DNA of 64,000 bases, taken from the NCBI RefSeq assembly GCF_000165425.1, contig NW_001799288.1, forward strand, positions 207,584-271,583, given 5' to 3'. This stretch comes from Paramecium tetraurelia (taxonomy: Eukaryota; Ciliophora; Oligohymenophorea; Peniculida; Parameciidae). This document shows positions 1-11,405 of the stretch, in pieces. How positions within the stretch are numbered: the first letter of the stretch is position 1; every line of letters starts with the position of its first letter. Below the pieces are notes generated by a model. It did no database searches and was not told the origin of the DNA. It was given only the letters and a program-made list of their open reading frames with translations. Position numbers and translations under genes: made by a program.

Positions 1-10
1 TGAAGAGGGA

Positions 11-1885
11 TCAGCAACTAAAATCAGTTTTGGAGGAAGGCATTTCAGCTAATAATAACTGTTATTTTGCATTATTATTATTAGAATTGGCTGGTAAATC
101 TAAATTCATTGGGATTTCCACTTCCTTTTATTTAAGAAGTTCCACCAATTATTGTATTCTAGACTCTTTAGTCTAATTGATATCTTCTAGTTCCTTTTGT
201 AGTTTATCATAGGCATCAAGTTCCTCTTATAATTGTAGTATTGTTTCATCTCTTTCATTCAATCTGTTAGTTAAGGCGATCATTATATCTCTCTATTTGA
301 GTAACAATTATTTATATTTGTCTGTTTGAGCCTTATCCTCTTCAATGTTCTACCGCTCTTTTTCCAATTCTTGTAATCTCTCCTGATATTATTACCTAAT
401 TAACTTTTGCTGTTTTTCTAGGGCATTCTAAAATTAAGGGGTTTCTTCAATCTTCTACCCTCCAACAAGCATTTATGAATTCAAGGCTGATATCTTTTCT
501 TCCAATTGCTTTCTCATTTCTCTTTCCTAAACCAGATCTCTGTTTCTTTATTCATATGCACTCATCACTTCTTGCTTATCTTCTAGAGCCTTTTATCGTT
601 CTTTTTCTAATTCAGCTACCATTGAGTCAATTGGCATTTAACTTCTTTCATCTAATTCTTATTTTAATTTCTAGATTTCTAGTTAATATTTTCTAAGCAA
701 GGCTCCTTGATCTTAATCCTAATTAACCATAGGAGTATTTCTTATATTTTTAGCTCTGTTTGCAAATTTCAATGTTGATAGAGACTCGTTGAAGGCTTCG
801 ATAGCTGGTGATATCATTGCCATAAATGTAGTCTTGCAATTACCTCCAAGTGAGTCTTCTAATAATCTAGTTATTTTAGAATCTCTATAAGGAATATGTG
901 ATTTGGGTTGTTTTAGTTCAGTCAAAGCAGCAATAACATTTCCTAATGCAGATAGCGATTGATTAATCTTTTTTGACTCCTCTAATCTTATACCTGTTGC
1001 TCCAGTGACTCTAACTCTTTCACTCCCTGCCAAATCCACTAAATTTAGTTTTCCAACTCTTGCTCTTTTTCCTTCTGGTGTTTCTTCAATTTATTCAACT
1101 GTAATGATAAAAACTGCATGACTTCTTGAAGATGTGTCGTTCATTCTCGTACTTGCTGTTACTCTCTTGGCATTACCTCTTCTCATCAATTGATATATTT
1201 CTGGGGGAGAACGTACTGCCCATTCTGATAGATTCTCAACAAAAACTCCTCTTTTCTTATCTTCTCTGATATTCAATTATTAATGATCTGGTCTTAGAAG
1301 ATCACTTATAGATTCATTGTAGATTTATAAATATGATGCTCTCACCATAAATGTTGTCATCGAATTAGATTTCATCTATATATGTGTAAAGATGTTATGC
1401 AATGATCTTGGGATGATACCCAATTAATCAGAATTTGGTGTAAATGAGAATCCGTGCATTGTGTATGTCTTTCCAGTTCCTGTTTATCCGTATGCCATAA
1501 TGGTTGAGTTATATCCCTTTTGAATACTTATTCATTTCATACTTGAAGTGTCGAATCAACTGACAAAGCAGCTGTGGTTTCATAGACTTCCACTTAGGTG
1601 CTTTCTTAATCATATACATAATCAAATGTAAATTAATGAATGGTGTAATTCGCTGGATTTTATACAAATGCTTCCAATTCCTCATCAGGTACTAGCTCTA
1701 TTGCATGATAATCGAAAATGCAAAGTTATTGATTATCTGGAGCCGCTTGGACCTTTTCAAATTATCAATCATAACTTTACAGTTGATATGAATTTGCCAT
1801 CTTTAATCTCCCTTGCCATTGGAGGACGAATTCTAATTACAACTCTAAGATTTTCATTTGAACCTTCTTTCTCTCTCTATTTCAT
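11..1885 (-). CDS. Kinesin motor protein (N-terminal motor, coiled-coil tail)
   Basis: Microtubule motor of the kinesin superfamily, 606 aa. The motor domain opens with [11 protein letters not shown]. The P-loop [13 protein letters not shown] lies near residue 117, switch I is [11 protein letters not shown] and switch II is [10 protein letters not shown], followed by [19 protein letters not shown]. From about residue 370 the protein is a continuous E/K/Q coiled coil. Two introns (1753-1780, 28 nt; 1517-1542, 26 nt) restore the motor frame and both end AAAAG. The Gln of the P-loop is a TAA codon. The start was chosen as the first Met before the motor; it lies 8 bp from the divergent neighbour's ATG. 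The subfamily is not certain: the tail carries no recognised cargo domain. Confidence 0.95.
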
Positions 1886-1893
1886 TAATTTTA

Positions 1894-2556
1894 ATGTTGT
1901 ATTTACTTTTAAACATAGCTTTTGCAAATATATTAGATAATGTTTTTGCTAACTTTGATGCCCCATACGTTCACATCCCTAATGATTTTCACGTTGTTTT
2001 TGGCACATAAAGAACTAGTAGTCCAAATACATTGAGTGTAGATTATTCTACAAAATTGGAAAGCTCTCACATTATATTATCAATTGACAAAATTGGAGAA
2101 GTCGCCAATGCTTATGTCAATCTTACTACAAATAAGGTATACTTAAATTATTATCATTCATTTCCACCTCAACTCAAATGTTAAACATTCAATGGCCCAA
2201 ACCTTTCCAATAAATTGTAGCTACAATCTGGAAATAATGCATTCATCTTGGAGCCTGATGTTGTCTTCCATTTGATGAGTCTCTATATGGGCACTGGAGA
2301 TGATGATCTAGCTAGATTTGAATTAAGTTCACTTTTATAAGGAAAAAACAAAGCATATGCATTATTTGATAAATAAGGAAATCTAGATTCTATAGAAATA
2401 GATTTGGAAAATAAGAGATAAATCAAATTCTATGTAATCGAAGACTTAGTGGAAAAGAAGTTTGTTAGAGAGGATTTCCAAGTGCCTTGGGAATGCCAAG
2501 AATCGGATGTAAATTTGAGTGAGATTATTGAAAAATTGATGTTATTATTAAAGTGA
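1894..2556 (+). CDS. Predicted secreted protein, unknown function
   Basis: 220 aa in one exon. The N-terminus MLYLLLNIAFANILDN looks like a short signal peptide, with likely cleavage after Ala. The mature part is mixed beta/alpha with acidic stretches (MGTGDDDLARFELSSLLQG) and few Cys. No family was recognised; the alternation of short hydrophobic strands recalls LolA-like lipid-binding proteins of ciliates, but that is only an impression. It reads divergently from the kinesin and its TGA is 6 bp before the next ATG in the same frame. A 21-nt GT...AG segment covering that TGA could in principle join the two genes, but a signal peptide on a coiled-coil protein makes this unlikely. Confidence 0.7.
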
Positions 2557-2562
2557 AATAAA

Positions 2563-4698
2563 ATGAATATGAGTACAAAAACAATGAAATCTCTATAGCA
2601 AAGCACTTATAAACATCAAATATTGTCTGATGTATTCTCTGATATCAACTTCTATAAATATCGCAGTCAGTCAAATACTGAATAATACACTCCCCTCAAG
2701 GGATTTCAGATTGTTAAATTAAGAGGTCCTTCTCGATTATCAGTTTAATAATCTTAATAATCTATTAAGACTGTTAAGAGCATTAAAAAAAGAAACAATT
2801 CTCAAAGCAATGTCAGATTTGATCTCTTCAAACATGTCATGGAAATGGATGATAGTGAAATGCATGAAAAACTTATGAATCTTTTTGAAATCGACCTTAA
2901 AATGCGTAAGAACTTGGAAATCAACAGAATGATAGTGCAGGACAAATAATAATCCTCAGCCCAAATCGACGAGATCTATTAAGAGATTTTATTGATGTTA
3001 AGCAACACCATCGAAAGAATACATCAATATATCAATGCCAACAATCTCGAACGCTCAAACTTGAAAAAAGCACATCGTAGAACTGCCGTTGAAATCGAGC
3101 ACCAAATGCAAGAGTTCATCAATATGATGTTAACTGCTATTGCCAAAAGAGATATGACTTTGGCAAGACTAATCGAAAATGCTTGGAAATTGATATCTGT
3201 TGCAATAGAAATGATATTACAAAATGGAAAAGCAGAATAAGAATATATCCAATAAGAAGTATTAAATGAATTATAATAAGAAGTTGTGCAATTAAAATAA
3301 TAGAATGAAGATATCTATCATAAATACATGGAAGTCTCTGAATTAAATAATAAATTAACTCATTAACACAAACAAGAAATCAATAATCTAACTTATTAAT
3401 TGAACATGGCAAAAGTTGAATTTAATGATTACAAATAAAATCAAGAGGCATAAAGTACTTTAGAAAATGCTACTGGAAGTCTCAAGGATGTAGAACTCAA
3501 TCTCAAAGACACTCATAAGATATTGAATAAAATCGAGGAGAATATTAGTAACAGAGATACTTAACTTTATTAGACATTAAAGTCTGTTGTCTAATAACAT
3601 AAAATGGATAAGGATAGTCAAATGAACAAAGCATAGAAGTTGATTAATAGATATTAACTAAAATCATTAAATACTAAGCAGTGTATTATAGCTTCCGAAT
3701 ATTTCAATCATCCTTTTGTTTAGTATTTGGATATTAATTTTGAATACAATTAGCAAGATGAAAAGTGCATCTAATAATTGCTTATTGATTGGTTTAATTA
3801 AGAATGTATGAAACCTTAATTTGGTACTCACCCAGCTTAATAGAGATTGGAATAAATAAGCACTTATGAAAGGAGAAGCAATGCTGAAAGTTTTATTCAT
3901 TTTTTAACTAAAAATGATAATCTAAATCAATTACAAAATTGCATTGCTTATATAAGTTAAAACTTAGAGATGGGTGATCTAAATTAATTAAACAAAGTAG
4001 AAAAATTCAATAGATAATTTTGTATATTTTTCGGCGTTATTTTCCAATTTGACATTAACAATATAGAAATTGATTTGTTGACTTATGATCGCATAAGATT
4101 TTTGTATTCAGGTCTTGTTTAGACTAACTAAGAAGAACAAATTCAGAATTAAAATAAATTCTAATGGTACAATTTTATTATTTAAAATCTGGGTGATTTA
4201 TGTGCTTCAATATTTCTGGATTATTCAGAAAAAGTATCAAATTCTTAATAGACAATTATTTAAATCTTTGTCTACATTATGTAATGTGAAAGTGATAAGA
4301 GAAAACACCACATAAAGAAATTGATTGAGGACTTCAAGAATGTGGATATTGAATTGAATTTACAAAGAGAAAGAATGTAAAAATATGTCAAAGAATTATG
4401 CTCATTTTACAACTACTAATATAATGAATTGCATGTAATTCAATATGCCTAGGCTTTATTTGATCGCTATATTCGAGTTTATCAAACTGGAAGAAAAAGA
4501 AATGGTTTAGAAATCGGAGAGTGGATTAGCTTTATTTAGGAATTGTAGCAAATAATGAATAAGTTAATATTAATTAAACCTCATCTGCATCATCAAATCT
4601 TTATGCTTGAAGATCTTCAATATGTAAACAAGGAATTTTAAGTGCATACTCGAACTACATAGATCGAAAGAAGGGAATCACAAATAAGAAAAAAATGA
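2563..4698 (+). CDS. Large coiled-coil protein, unknown function
   Basis: 711 aa, single exon, intact only with TAA/TAG as Gln. A basic, Ser/Gln-rich head (about residues 1-95) is followed by long amphipathic helices with heptad pattern through about residue 360. A more globular helical part follows, containing the Phe-rich patch FNRQFCIFFGVIFQFD near residue 490. No catalytic motif, membrane segment or known cytoskeletal domain was found. Its length and composition fit a cytoskeletal or basal-body scaffold, but that role is inferred only from the coiled-coil character. It begins 6 bp after the preceding stop codon. Confidence 0.75.
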
Positions 4699-4740
4699 AT
4701 TAACTATTTAATCAATTAAAAATATAATATTAAATTCATT

Positions 4741-6450
4741 TCATTTTTTTAATTTTTAATTTCTGAAATAATAATATCCACTACTTAATAATCCTATAAG
4801 AAGAGCTAATCCACTTGCTAATTAAAAGATAGAAATGCTATCATATTATAATTATTAAATTTGGATATCCGAATATCCAAAAGATCTAATTAATAATAAA
4901 AGTATCTTAGGGGATGCAGAATTTCTGCAATTTTAGAAATTATGTCCAGACTGAAATATTCTCATCAAAAATTATAAATGGAAAAAGCTAACATGTTGAA
5001 AAACAACAAGAATGTTCAATAATTAAGAAATCAACTATGCTCAATCTCTTTTTCTCAATTTACTCTTCTGCCTATTATTCATCTTAAATGCTAATCACAT
5101 AAGTCTTCGAATTTATTGTATTATTCTAGGTGATATATTATTCAATTATTCTTCTAAGATTTTCTAATTTAAAAGCATCTGACATTTTAATATCAATTCC
5201 AATGTAAGTTAATAATTTATAAGTATCTCTATAATTAAGAAAAGAGAATGCTCTAAAATAGGATTTCAAAAATACTTCCACAAAGCCAACCATTAAGTTA
5301 AATCAATATCTTGTGATTGAGGATGATATTATTCGAGAAGAGGAAAACTAGTTTGATACATTTCAGGATAGAAAATAATGCCAAACTAATTTTGAGTAAG
5401 AGTAGAAGCATTCAAGTCAAAAATTGATTTAGTTTTTATAAAGCAAAATCACTTAATTCTGCTGTTTGCCCAGCATCTTAATCTATTATTAATCGAAAGT
5501 TTCTAGCAAATTAAATACTCTTCTTGAAATATCGAATCATCAATTGTTAAATAATCTTTATAAATAAAAAAGCAAATGATGGTCCAACTAATTTAAATCT
5601 TCATCAATTCTATTCCTATCTTTTTAGAACCATGAAGCCTTGCAAAGTAATAAAATTTTTTTATTTGACTCATCTTTCAATTCCTCTTCAATCATATCCT
5701 TAATCCCTGCAATATCGCTTTTATTTAGTTGCCTTTTAAACACTTTCTTTTAAAATTGTTCTAATTCTTGATCACTCCATACACCATCTCCGTCCTCATC
5801 ACAAATTCGAAAAATACAAGTCAATGCTTTTTGAAGCCCTCTGTAATTTATTTGGTTACTAGGCTATACAAGGGTGACAAAGGGTATAAATAAGCTCTTT
5901 AGGCACAGTTAATTACATCCTAACACTCTAAAACTTAATTGAGGAGCATTCTATTCCTATTTCAACTTACTATATTATATAGATGTATTACACTGAAATC
6001 CTTTACCAATTGTTTAATCAATTTATAAACTCTGTAATTTTCTCTATCACAATCAAGTCCGATCAAATCTAGTTTATTACCTACTATTATAATTGGCTAT
6101 TGAAACTCCTTTTCTTTCAATACCTTGAACCAAAAATTCTATAATCTCTCACATGAAGTATCATTATCAATTGAGTACATTAAGAGAATGACATCTGCTA
6201 TTTTAACTTATTCTGGAATTTAGTTAGGCTGACTTTTTGTATCAATCAAAATAGTATTGCATTCTGGGTGATTGAACATTTCTGGAGGTAATTGAATAGG
6301 CATATGTTAATCAACATGAGTGTTCATATTAAGGCTTTCATTAATTAGAGCCGAAATGATTGTTGATTACCAACTCCACCCAAGATTAACCATTAAATAA
6401 AATATCAATACTATCACCAATTACAACGACTTTAAAATTCCTTTTCTTCA
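4741..6450 (-). pseudogene. Miro (mitochondrial Rho GTPase) pseudogene
   Basis: Relic of a Miro GTPase, the outer-mitochondrial-membrane calcium-binding adaptor. Recognisable pieces in order: KRNFKVVVIGDS and the switch region IDTKSQPNQIPEQVKIADV; NKLDLIG; AQRAYLYPLSPLY; the EF-hand DEDGDGVWSDQEL (about 5770-5810); FITLQGFMVL; ALWKYF; LNYRDTYKLLTYIG; and a C-terminal tail anchor ASGLALLIGLLSSGYYYF just before the stop. These pieces lie in different frames. At least five shifts are needed (around 6370, 5840, 5640, 5560 and 5250), several in homopolymers. Neighbouring genes of similar size are uninterrupted, so decay of a duplicate copy is more likely than sequencing error. Intron positions within it cannot be fixed. 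Confidence 0.85.
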
Positions 6451-6505
6451 TTTTAGTAATTATCTAATTATAAATAAATTATTATGAATTTGGAATACCC
6501 ATGGG

Positions 6506-9037
6506 ATGTGTAGAAGATTAAATTTAAGAATATTTAAGTTTTCCGGAGTCATTAAAAAGAGGTAATTGATAGCATAAATCTAGAAATATATACTAATTGG
6601 CAATCATACTCTATCATAACAATTTTGCATTCTACATCTAAATATTCTTAAAGGGGCCGATCTTCAACAGAAAGATCTAAAACAATACATTTAAGAAGAG
6701 GATCGCTAATTTGAGACACTTGAAGATGCAAAATAATACTTATAAAAATATAATTTAACATATCTTTATACAGTATCAGGAATAATAGGGTTCATAAAAT
6801 TAGTATAAGGATATTATGTAATGTTCATAAAGAGGCGTAAATCTATTGCAAAATTGGGTAAACACACAATTTTCACAATTGAAGAAAGATAAATAGTGGA
6901 ATTGTTTGATGGGCCATATTCATCAGTTGAATCAAAATATAAAAAATTATTGTAGGATTATGATCTAGAAATTGGATTCTATAGTAGTTATACTTATGAT
7001 GTTACAAGTTCTTTATCAAAAAACATCATTCCATCTGAAGATGTTCAAAACAAGAATCAAAAGTATCATCAAATTGGATCATATCGAAATTTATTTATGT
7101 GGAATCATTATCTATTAGCAGAATTTGATAAAATTATTAAAGATAAGAGATGGGTGATTCCAATTATTCATGGTTATTGTGAATAAAGTACAATTAAAAC
7201 AGTTGCTAATTACTTTAGCATTACTTTATTAGCTAGGAGATCTACAAGGCATGCTGGTGCTCGTTATTTAACTCGAGGTATCAATGAATAAGGGTATGTT
7301 GCTAATTTTGTTGAAACAGAATAAATTGTAATTGAATTAGACAAATCAACATGTTAAAGACCAGCTTGCTCCTCGTTCATATAAATCAGAGGTTCTGCTC
7401 CTGTTTACTGGTATCAAGAGCCAAAGATGTATTTATTTAAATTACCGATTAAAATACCTTAAAGTGACCCTTATTTATACGCAACTAAGAAACATATTTG
7501 TGACTTGATTTCCTCATATGGGAGACAAATCTATATGGTTAATTTGGTTAAGTAGAATGAGCATAACAAAAGAGAACAAGTATTAGCTGAAGAATATTTT
7601 TCAGCCATCAATACTGTTAAGGAGGAAATGTAGAATCAAACAGAAATAGAAATAGGATATTTGGGATTTGATATGAAAGCGTAATTAAAACAGGATAAAG
7701 AGGAGTTTGTCAATAAGTGTTATTCATTAGCATATTATTGTATTATGAAAACAGGAGTATTTCTATTTGTAAAAGAACCTAAATGTAATGAGAATGTTAT
7801 TATCGAAATCTAAAATGGAGTTGTAAGGTCTAATTGTGTTGATTGTTTAGATAGAACAAATGCATTTTAATAATTGATAGGCGAAATGGCACTTGGAATT
7901 CAATTGGCTAAAATTAATCAGAGTAGTTTGAAATTTAATTTGCTTCTATTAAATGAATCCATCCTACAAGAATTTAGAGAGATGTATGAATAATTAGGTG
8001 ACTTTGTTTCATAATAATATGGTAGTTCATTAGCTCATAAATAAAATATTGGCTAGAAATCTAAACGAATAGAATTGTTTACTTCTTTGAAAAGACATTA
8101 TAATAATAATATTGAAGATCCTTAAAAATAAAATCAAATAGATGTATTTTTAGGAATTCATCGTCCTTCTCCAGAGTATATTGGAGAAAATTTCCCTGTT
8201 TGTCTGTTTCCTGACACAAAATATTTATAACAGTTCACTCAACATAAATAATGGTGGGTTAATCCTTACATGGAATTTCAGTAGAAATCTTTAATTGATG
8301 AGATAAGCAGAAGATGTAAAGAAGCTAGTTAATAAGCTAAGAAAGATTATAAAACAAAAATAGAGAGAAAATAAACAATTTTTAATTTTGATATTATTGA
8401 GAAGATGAAGCATAAAGCAAATTAAAAATTAAAAGCAAAGAATGTTTTTATATTATAATCCCCTTACACAAAGTTGAGAGAAAAACCATCTAATTACGTA
8501 TCCAAGCCTTTTAATTTAGAAGAAAAACTGAAAAAACCATATTATGATGTTATTTAAATTTTTGAACCTGAATAATTAGGTGATTCTCCTTGTGACTCCC
8601 ATTAATCTTCCCCAAAATAAAATACCTAAAATTTAAAAACTCGATTCTCACTACTAAAAGGAAATGAAATTCTTGAAATTGAAAAATACACAAGAATAAA
8701 AACATTTGACGAATTAACAGATGAGGCGAATTAAATAAGAAAATATTTAAAATACAATCTATCATCAGATGAGGAAGACAAGTTAAGAAGTAACTTGAAA
8801 AGATATCTGAATGGAGAATAACCTAAAGATTAAGTTGCTCCAATAGATAAAAATCCAGATGTTTAAAAATAATATAGTGAAGTGAAGTAGTCTATTGCAA
8901 ATTCAGAAACCGTCTAAGATGTGTCAACATAGCAGGCAAAAAAGATACCTGTTGAATAGAAATCAGTCAAATTTTTAGAGTCATTATTAAAAAAAAATTT
9001 TGCTTAATCTTAGAAGTTAAAAATTAATAAAATATGA
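6506..9037 (+). CDS. SAC-domain phosphoinositide phosphatase, FIG4-like
   Basis: 843 aa, single exon. Family members hydrolyse phosphoinositides; FIG4 acts on PI(3,5)P2 at endolysosomal membranes with the PIKfyve/Fab1 complex. The N-terminal SAC half contains YTVSGIIGFIKLVQGYYV, and the catalytic CX5R(T) motif lies in RSNCVDCLDRTNAFQQ with Cys444 and Arg450. SLAHKQNIG and WWVNPYMEF follow. FIG4 affinity is argued from the GIIGF..GYY block, the DCLDRTN context and the length near 840-900 aa. The C-terminal 200 residues are charged, low-complexity and probably disordered. The start is the only in-frame Met after the upstream TGA. No intron is needed. Confidence 0.92.
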
Positions 9038-9057
9038 ATAATATGATTATATAATAA

Positions 9058-9400
9058 AAACAACTTGAGCTTCTATCACTCAAACCTTCTCCAACTCTCT
9101 ACAGCTTGCCAGAGAATAATGAGGATTTTTTTAATGTCTCTTTAAAAGGATGTAGTCTGATACTGTCTCAGGATAGTTTAAATTTTGGAAATTGAAAAAT
9201 TCAGAATTAATAGATGAATATTTTAATATCTTCTTGTATCTTTAAATACAAAGTTTTTCATCTTCATTTTTAATTTATTATACTTAAAAACCATCAAGTT
9301 TTTGCTTAACTGTTTCTTCATCCACCAAAGAAGAATTTCAAACTACATTTAAGAATTGAATTTTATTTGACTCATCTTTATAAGCATTAAAAGTATTCTT
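9058..9400 (-). pseudogene. Possible degraded coding remnant
   Basis: On the minus strand one frame reads like protein for about 100 codons (FNAYKDESNKIQFLNVV, then SLVDEETVKQKLDGFQVQQ) with a single TGA and no start. A second minus frame with an ATG is open over the same stretch, but its composition is poorer. A 54-codon plus-strand ORF (9034-9198) overlaps the end of the FIG4-like gene and is probably chance. There are two readings: a decayed gene, or a short gene whose intron I could not place. No family was recognised. Confidence 0.3.
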
Positions 9401-9698
9401 TTTGATAATAACGAATAATAACTTAGAAAAGACAAATTGAAAAGTTTATGATTTAACATTAAACAATAATAAAATATATAGACCTATATTTAGTCATATA
9501 TTAATATTGAAATAAATTAAGGTTTTGTTTATTTCCACTATATTTTTAGAAAAACAATAAAAATAAGAATACCATATCTCATAAATCATCATAAGATATT
9601 CACCTACATTAAAGAATAATAGATTTAAGTTTAATGATTTCAAATATAGAGTCTTATGCAAAAACGATTAAATACTATGTATTAAAATATTTATTTAA

Positions 9699-10172
9699 AT
9701 GGGAAATGTATGTTAAGCGACATAAGTTATTATAACTCCAGAAATTAGTGATGAATCTGCAAGATCTCAAAGAATCATGGAAACAAGTCATAGAGCTATA
9801 TTTAAGGAGATTTATAAAAAGGAGAAGGCCGAAATTCCTGAGTTATCATACTCATCACCACCACGTAATTATCTTCCTCTCCTTAACTTGGATTTAATTG
9901 AACCAGATCAATTCTTCCCTTAAATTAAATCAAGCAGAAGAGCTTTGAGTTTTGTTAATGAAAAAACTAAAAGACAGATAGTAAAGAGCCGAACTCCTTC
10001 TCACAAACCTGGTCCAGAATCTATGTCAATCACAAAATAACCAATCAAATCTTCTCTGAAATCTATCAATTCTAAGATAAGCAGCTCTAATAAAAGTTAA
10101 AAGTCAGTTAGATGGGGTAGCGATTTAAGTGTTTTCCTTAACTTAACTCACTATTAAAATTAATAGATATGA
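9699..10172 (+). CDS. Small N-myristoylated/palmitoylated-type protein, unknown
   Basis: 157 aa, single exon. The first residues MGNVCQ form a typical N-myristoylation plus palmitoylation signal (Gly2, Cys5), suggesting a membrane-anchored cytosolic protein. The rest is hydrophilic, with Ser/Lys/Pro-rich linkers such as SRTPSHKPGPESM and SSLKSINSKISSSNKS and no predicted domain. It sits alone between the FIG4-like gene and a gene-poor stretch. Function is unknown; the lipid anchor is inferred from sequence only. Confidence 0.65.
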
Positions 10173-11405
10173 AATTACTTTATATATATGTATATAAAAT
10201 GGATGAAACTAGTTAACTTTCTGTTTTTTCTTATCAAAAGTCATCGTTATAAAAAGATTAAGATTAAAATCACATTATCATTAAGCTTTATATTTATATG
10301 TATGGAAGAAGATGTTAGATATCTTAAAATGAATTTGTAAAAAATGGAATTCCTTTCATTTTTAACTAAAATTTGACATTTTTTAGTCAAAATACGCTCA
10401 CTTATATATTTTCATGAAATGAGATTTATGTTGATCATTTAGATATATTTCGTAATTGAGAAACTAATATCTAAAATGCATCCTTTTAATTAATAAATCC
10501 TCTAAAAAAATTAAACACCAATTAATAAAATAATTACCTAATATAAAAAAGTGATGATAAAATATGCAGGCTTTATAAAATTAGTATGAAATTTTATGCT
10601 AACAAGAGTGCTTCTAATTGAGTCTAAATGAAATATTTAAATAAAGAGTATTTGAAATATTTAAAAAATATTGTCTCTTGAACTCAAAATTATAATAACT
10701 GGAGAAAACCTTTAATAAAATATAGTATTCCCTAATATGGTTAAATAAACCCCTTTTATATAGTATTTAGTCTGATTAGTCTATGATTTTTTTATGATAA
10801 CTTCACAAAATCAACAAAATCTTACTTCATAACTGTTTAGCTTATGGATTTAAAATTAGTTAATTGTTGACATTCAAATAGAATAGACATATAATCAAAT
10901 AGTATATATGAATAATCAAAATTGGGTTTGAAAAGTGATACAAGAGAGAACAACAATAAAATTTAAGATGACTTAAGTTTAAATAATTAATTTTAGTTTA
11001 AGTGATTTCTTAATAAGATAGAATGCCTAAAGTGATATAAATGATTATCAGATATAGGTCAAATTTAAATGAGTAATAAAATTAAGACGATTCATTGTTG
11101 AGAATAGAATAGAATTAATTCTAATTCTCAAATTTAAGAAATCTTTAAAATAAAGCAAAACAAAATCTTGAAAATTTCTTTGCCAAAAAAACCTTTGATT
11201 TATTTGATTCACAAGTAATGCAATAGTGAATCACACAGATAATCCATTTTTATCTTAATCTTCATTCTACAAATTAAGATTTATTGTAATTTAGATCAAA
11301 CAACATAAGGTGTTTTTGAGATTAATTAATGAATTAATATATCTAATTGAATGGTATGCTTTGATTAAAAAGTTAATATGAATATACTTATTTTAATATT
11401 TTACA
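10173..11405. other. Gene-poor AT-rich stretch
   Basis: About 1.2 kb with no convincing gene. A 72-codon plus-strand ORF at 10199-10417 (MDETSQLSVFSYQKSS at its start) is the best candidate, but it is AT-biased and lacks family features. The remainder has frequent TGA in all plus frames. Short protein-like runs occur around 10900-11000 and might be fossil coding sequence, perhaps an older copy of the gene family that follows, but no shared motif was found. Confidence 0.5.

Noticed and set aside
2139-2220. An intron of about 80 nt beginning GTATAC in the secreted-protein gene
   Set aside because: The frame is open straight through and all other introns here are at most 31 nt.
6361-6395. A TA-bounded short insert in the Miro P-loop region that could be a retained internal eliminated sequence
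   Set aside because: Removing TA-to-TA pieces does not restore GDxGxGKS, and the gene has many other breaks, so general decay explains it better.
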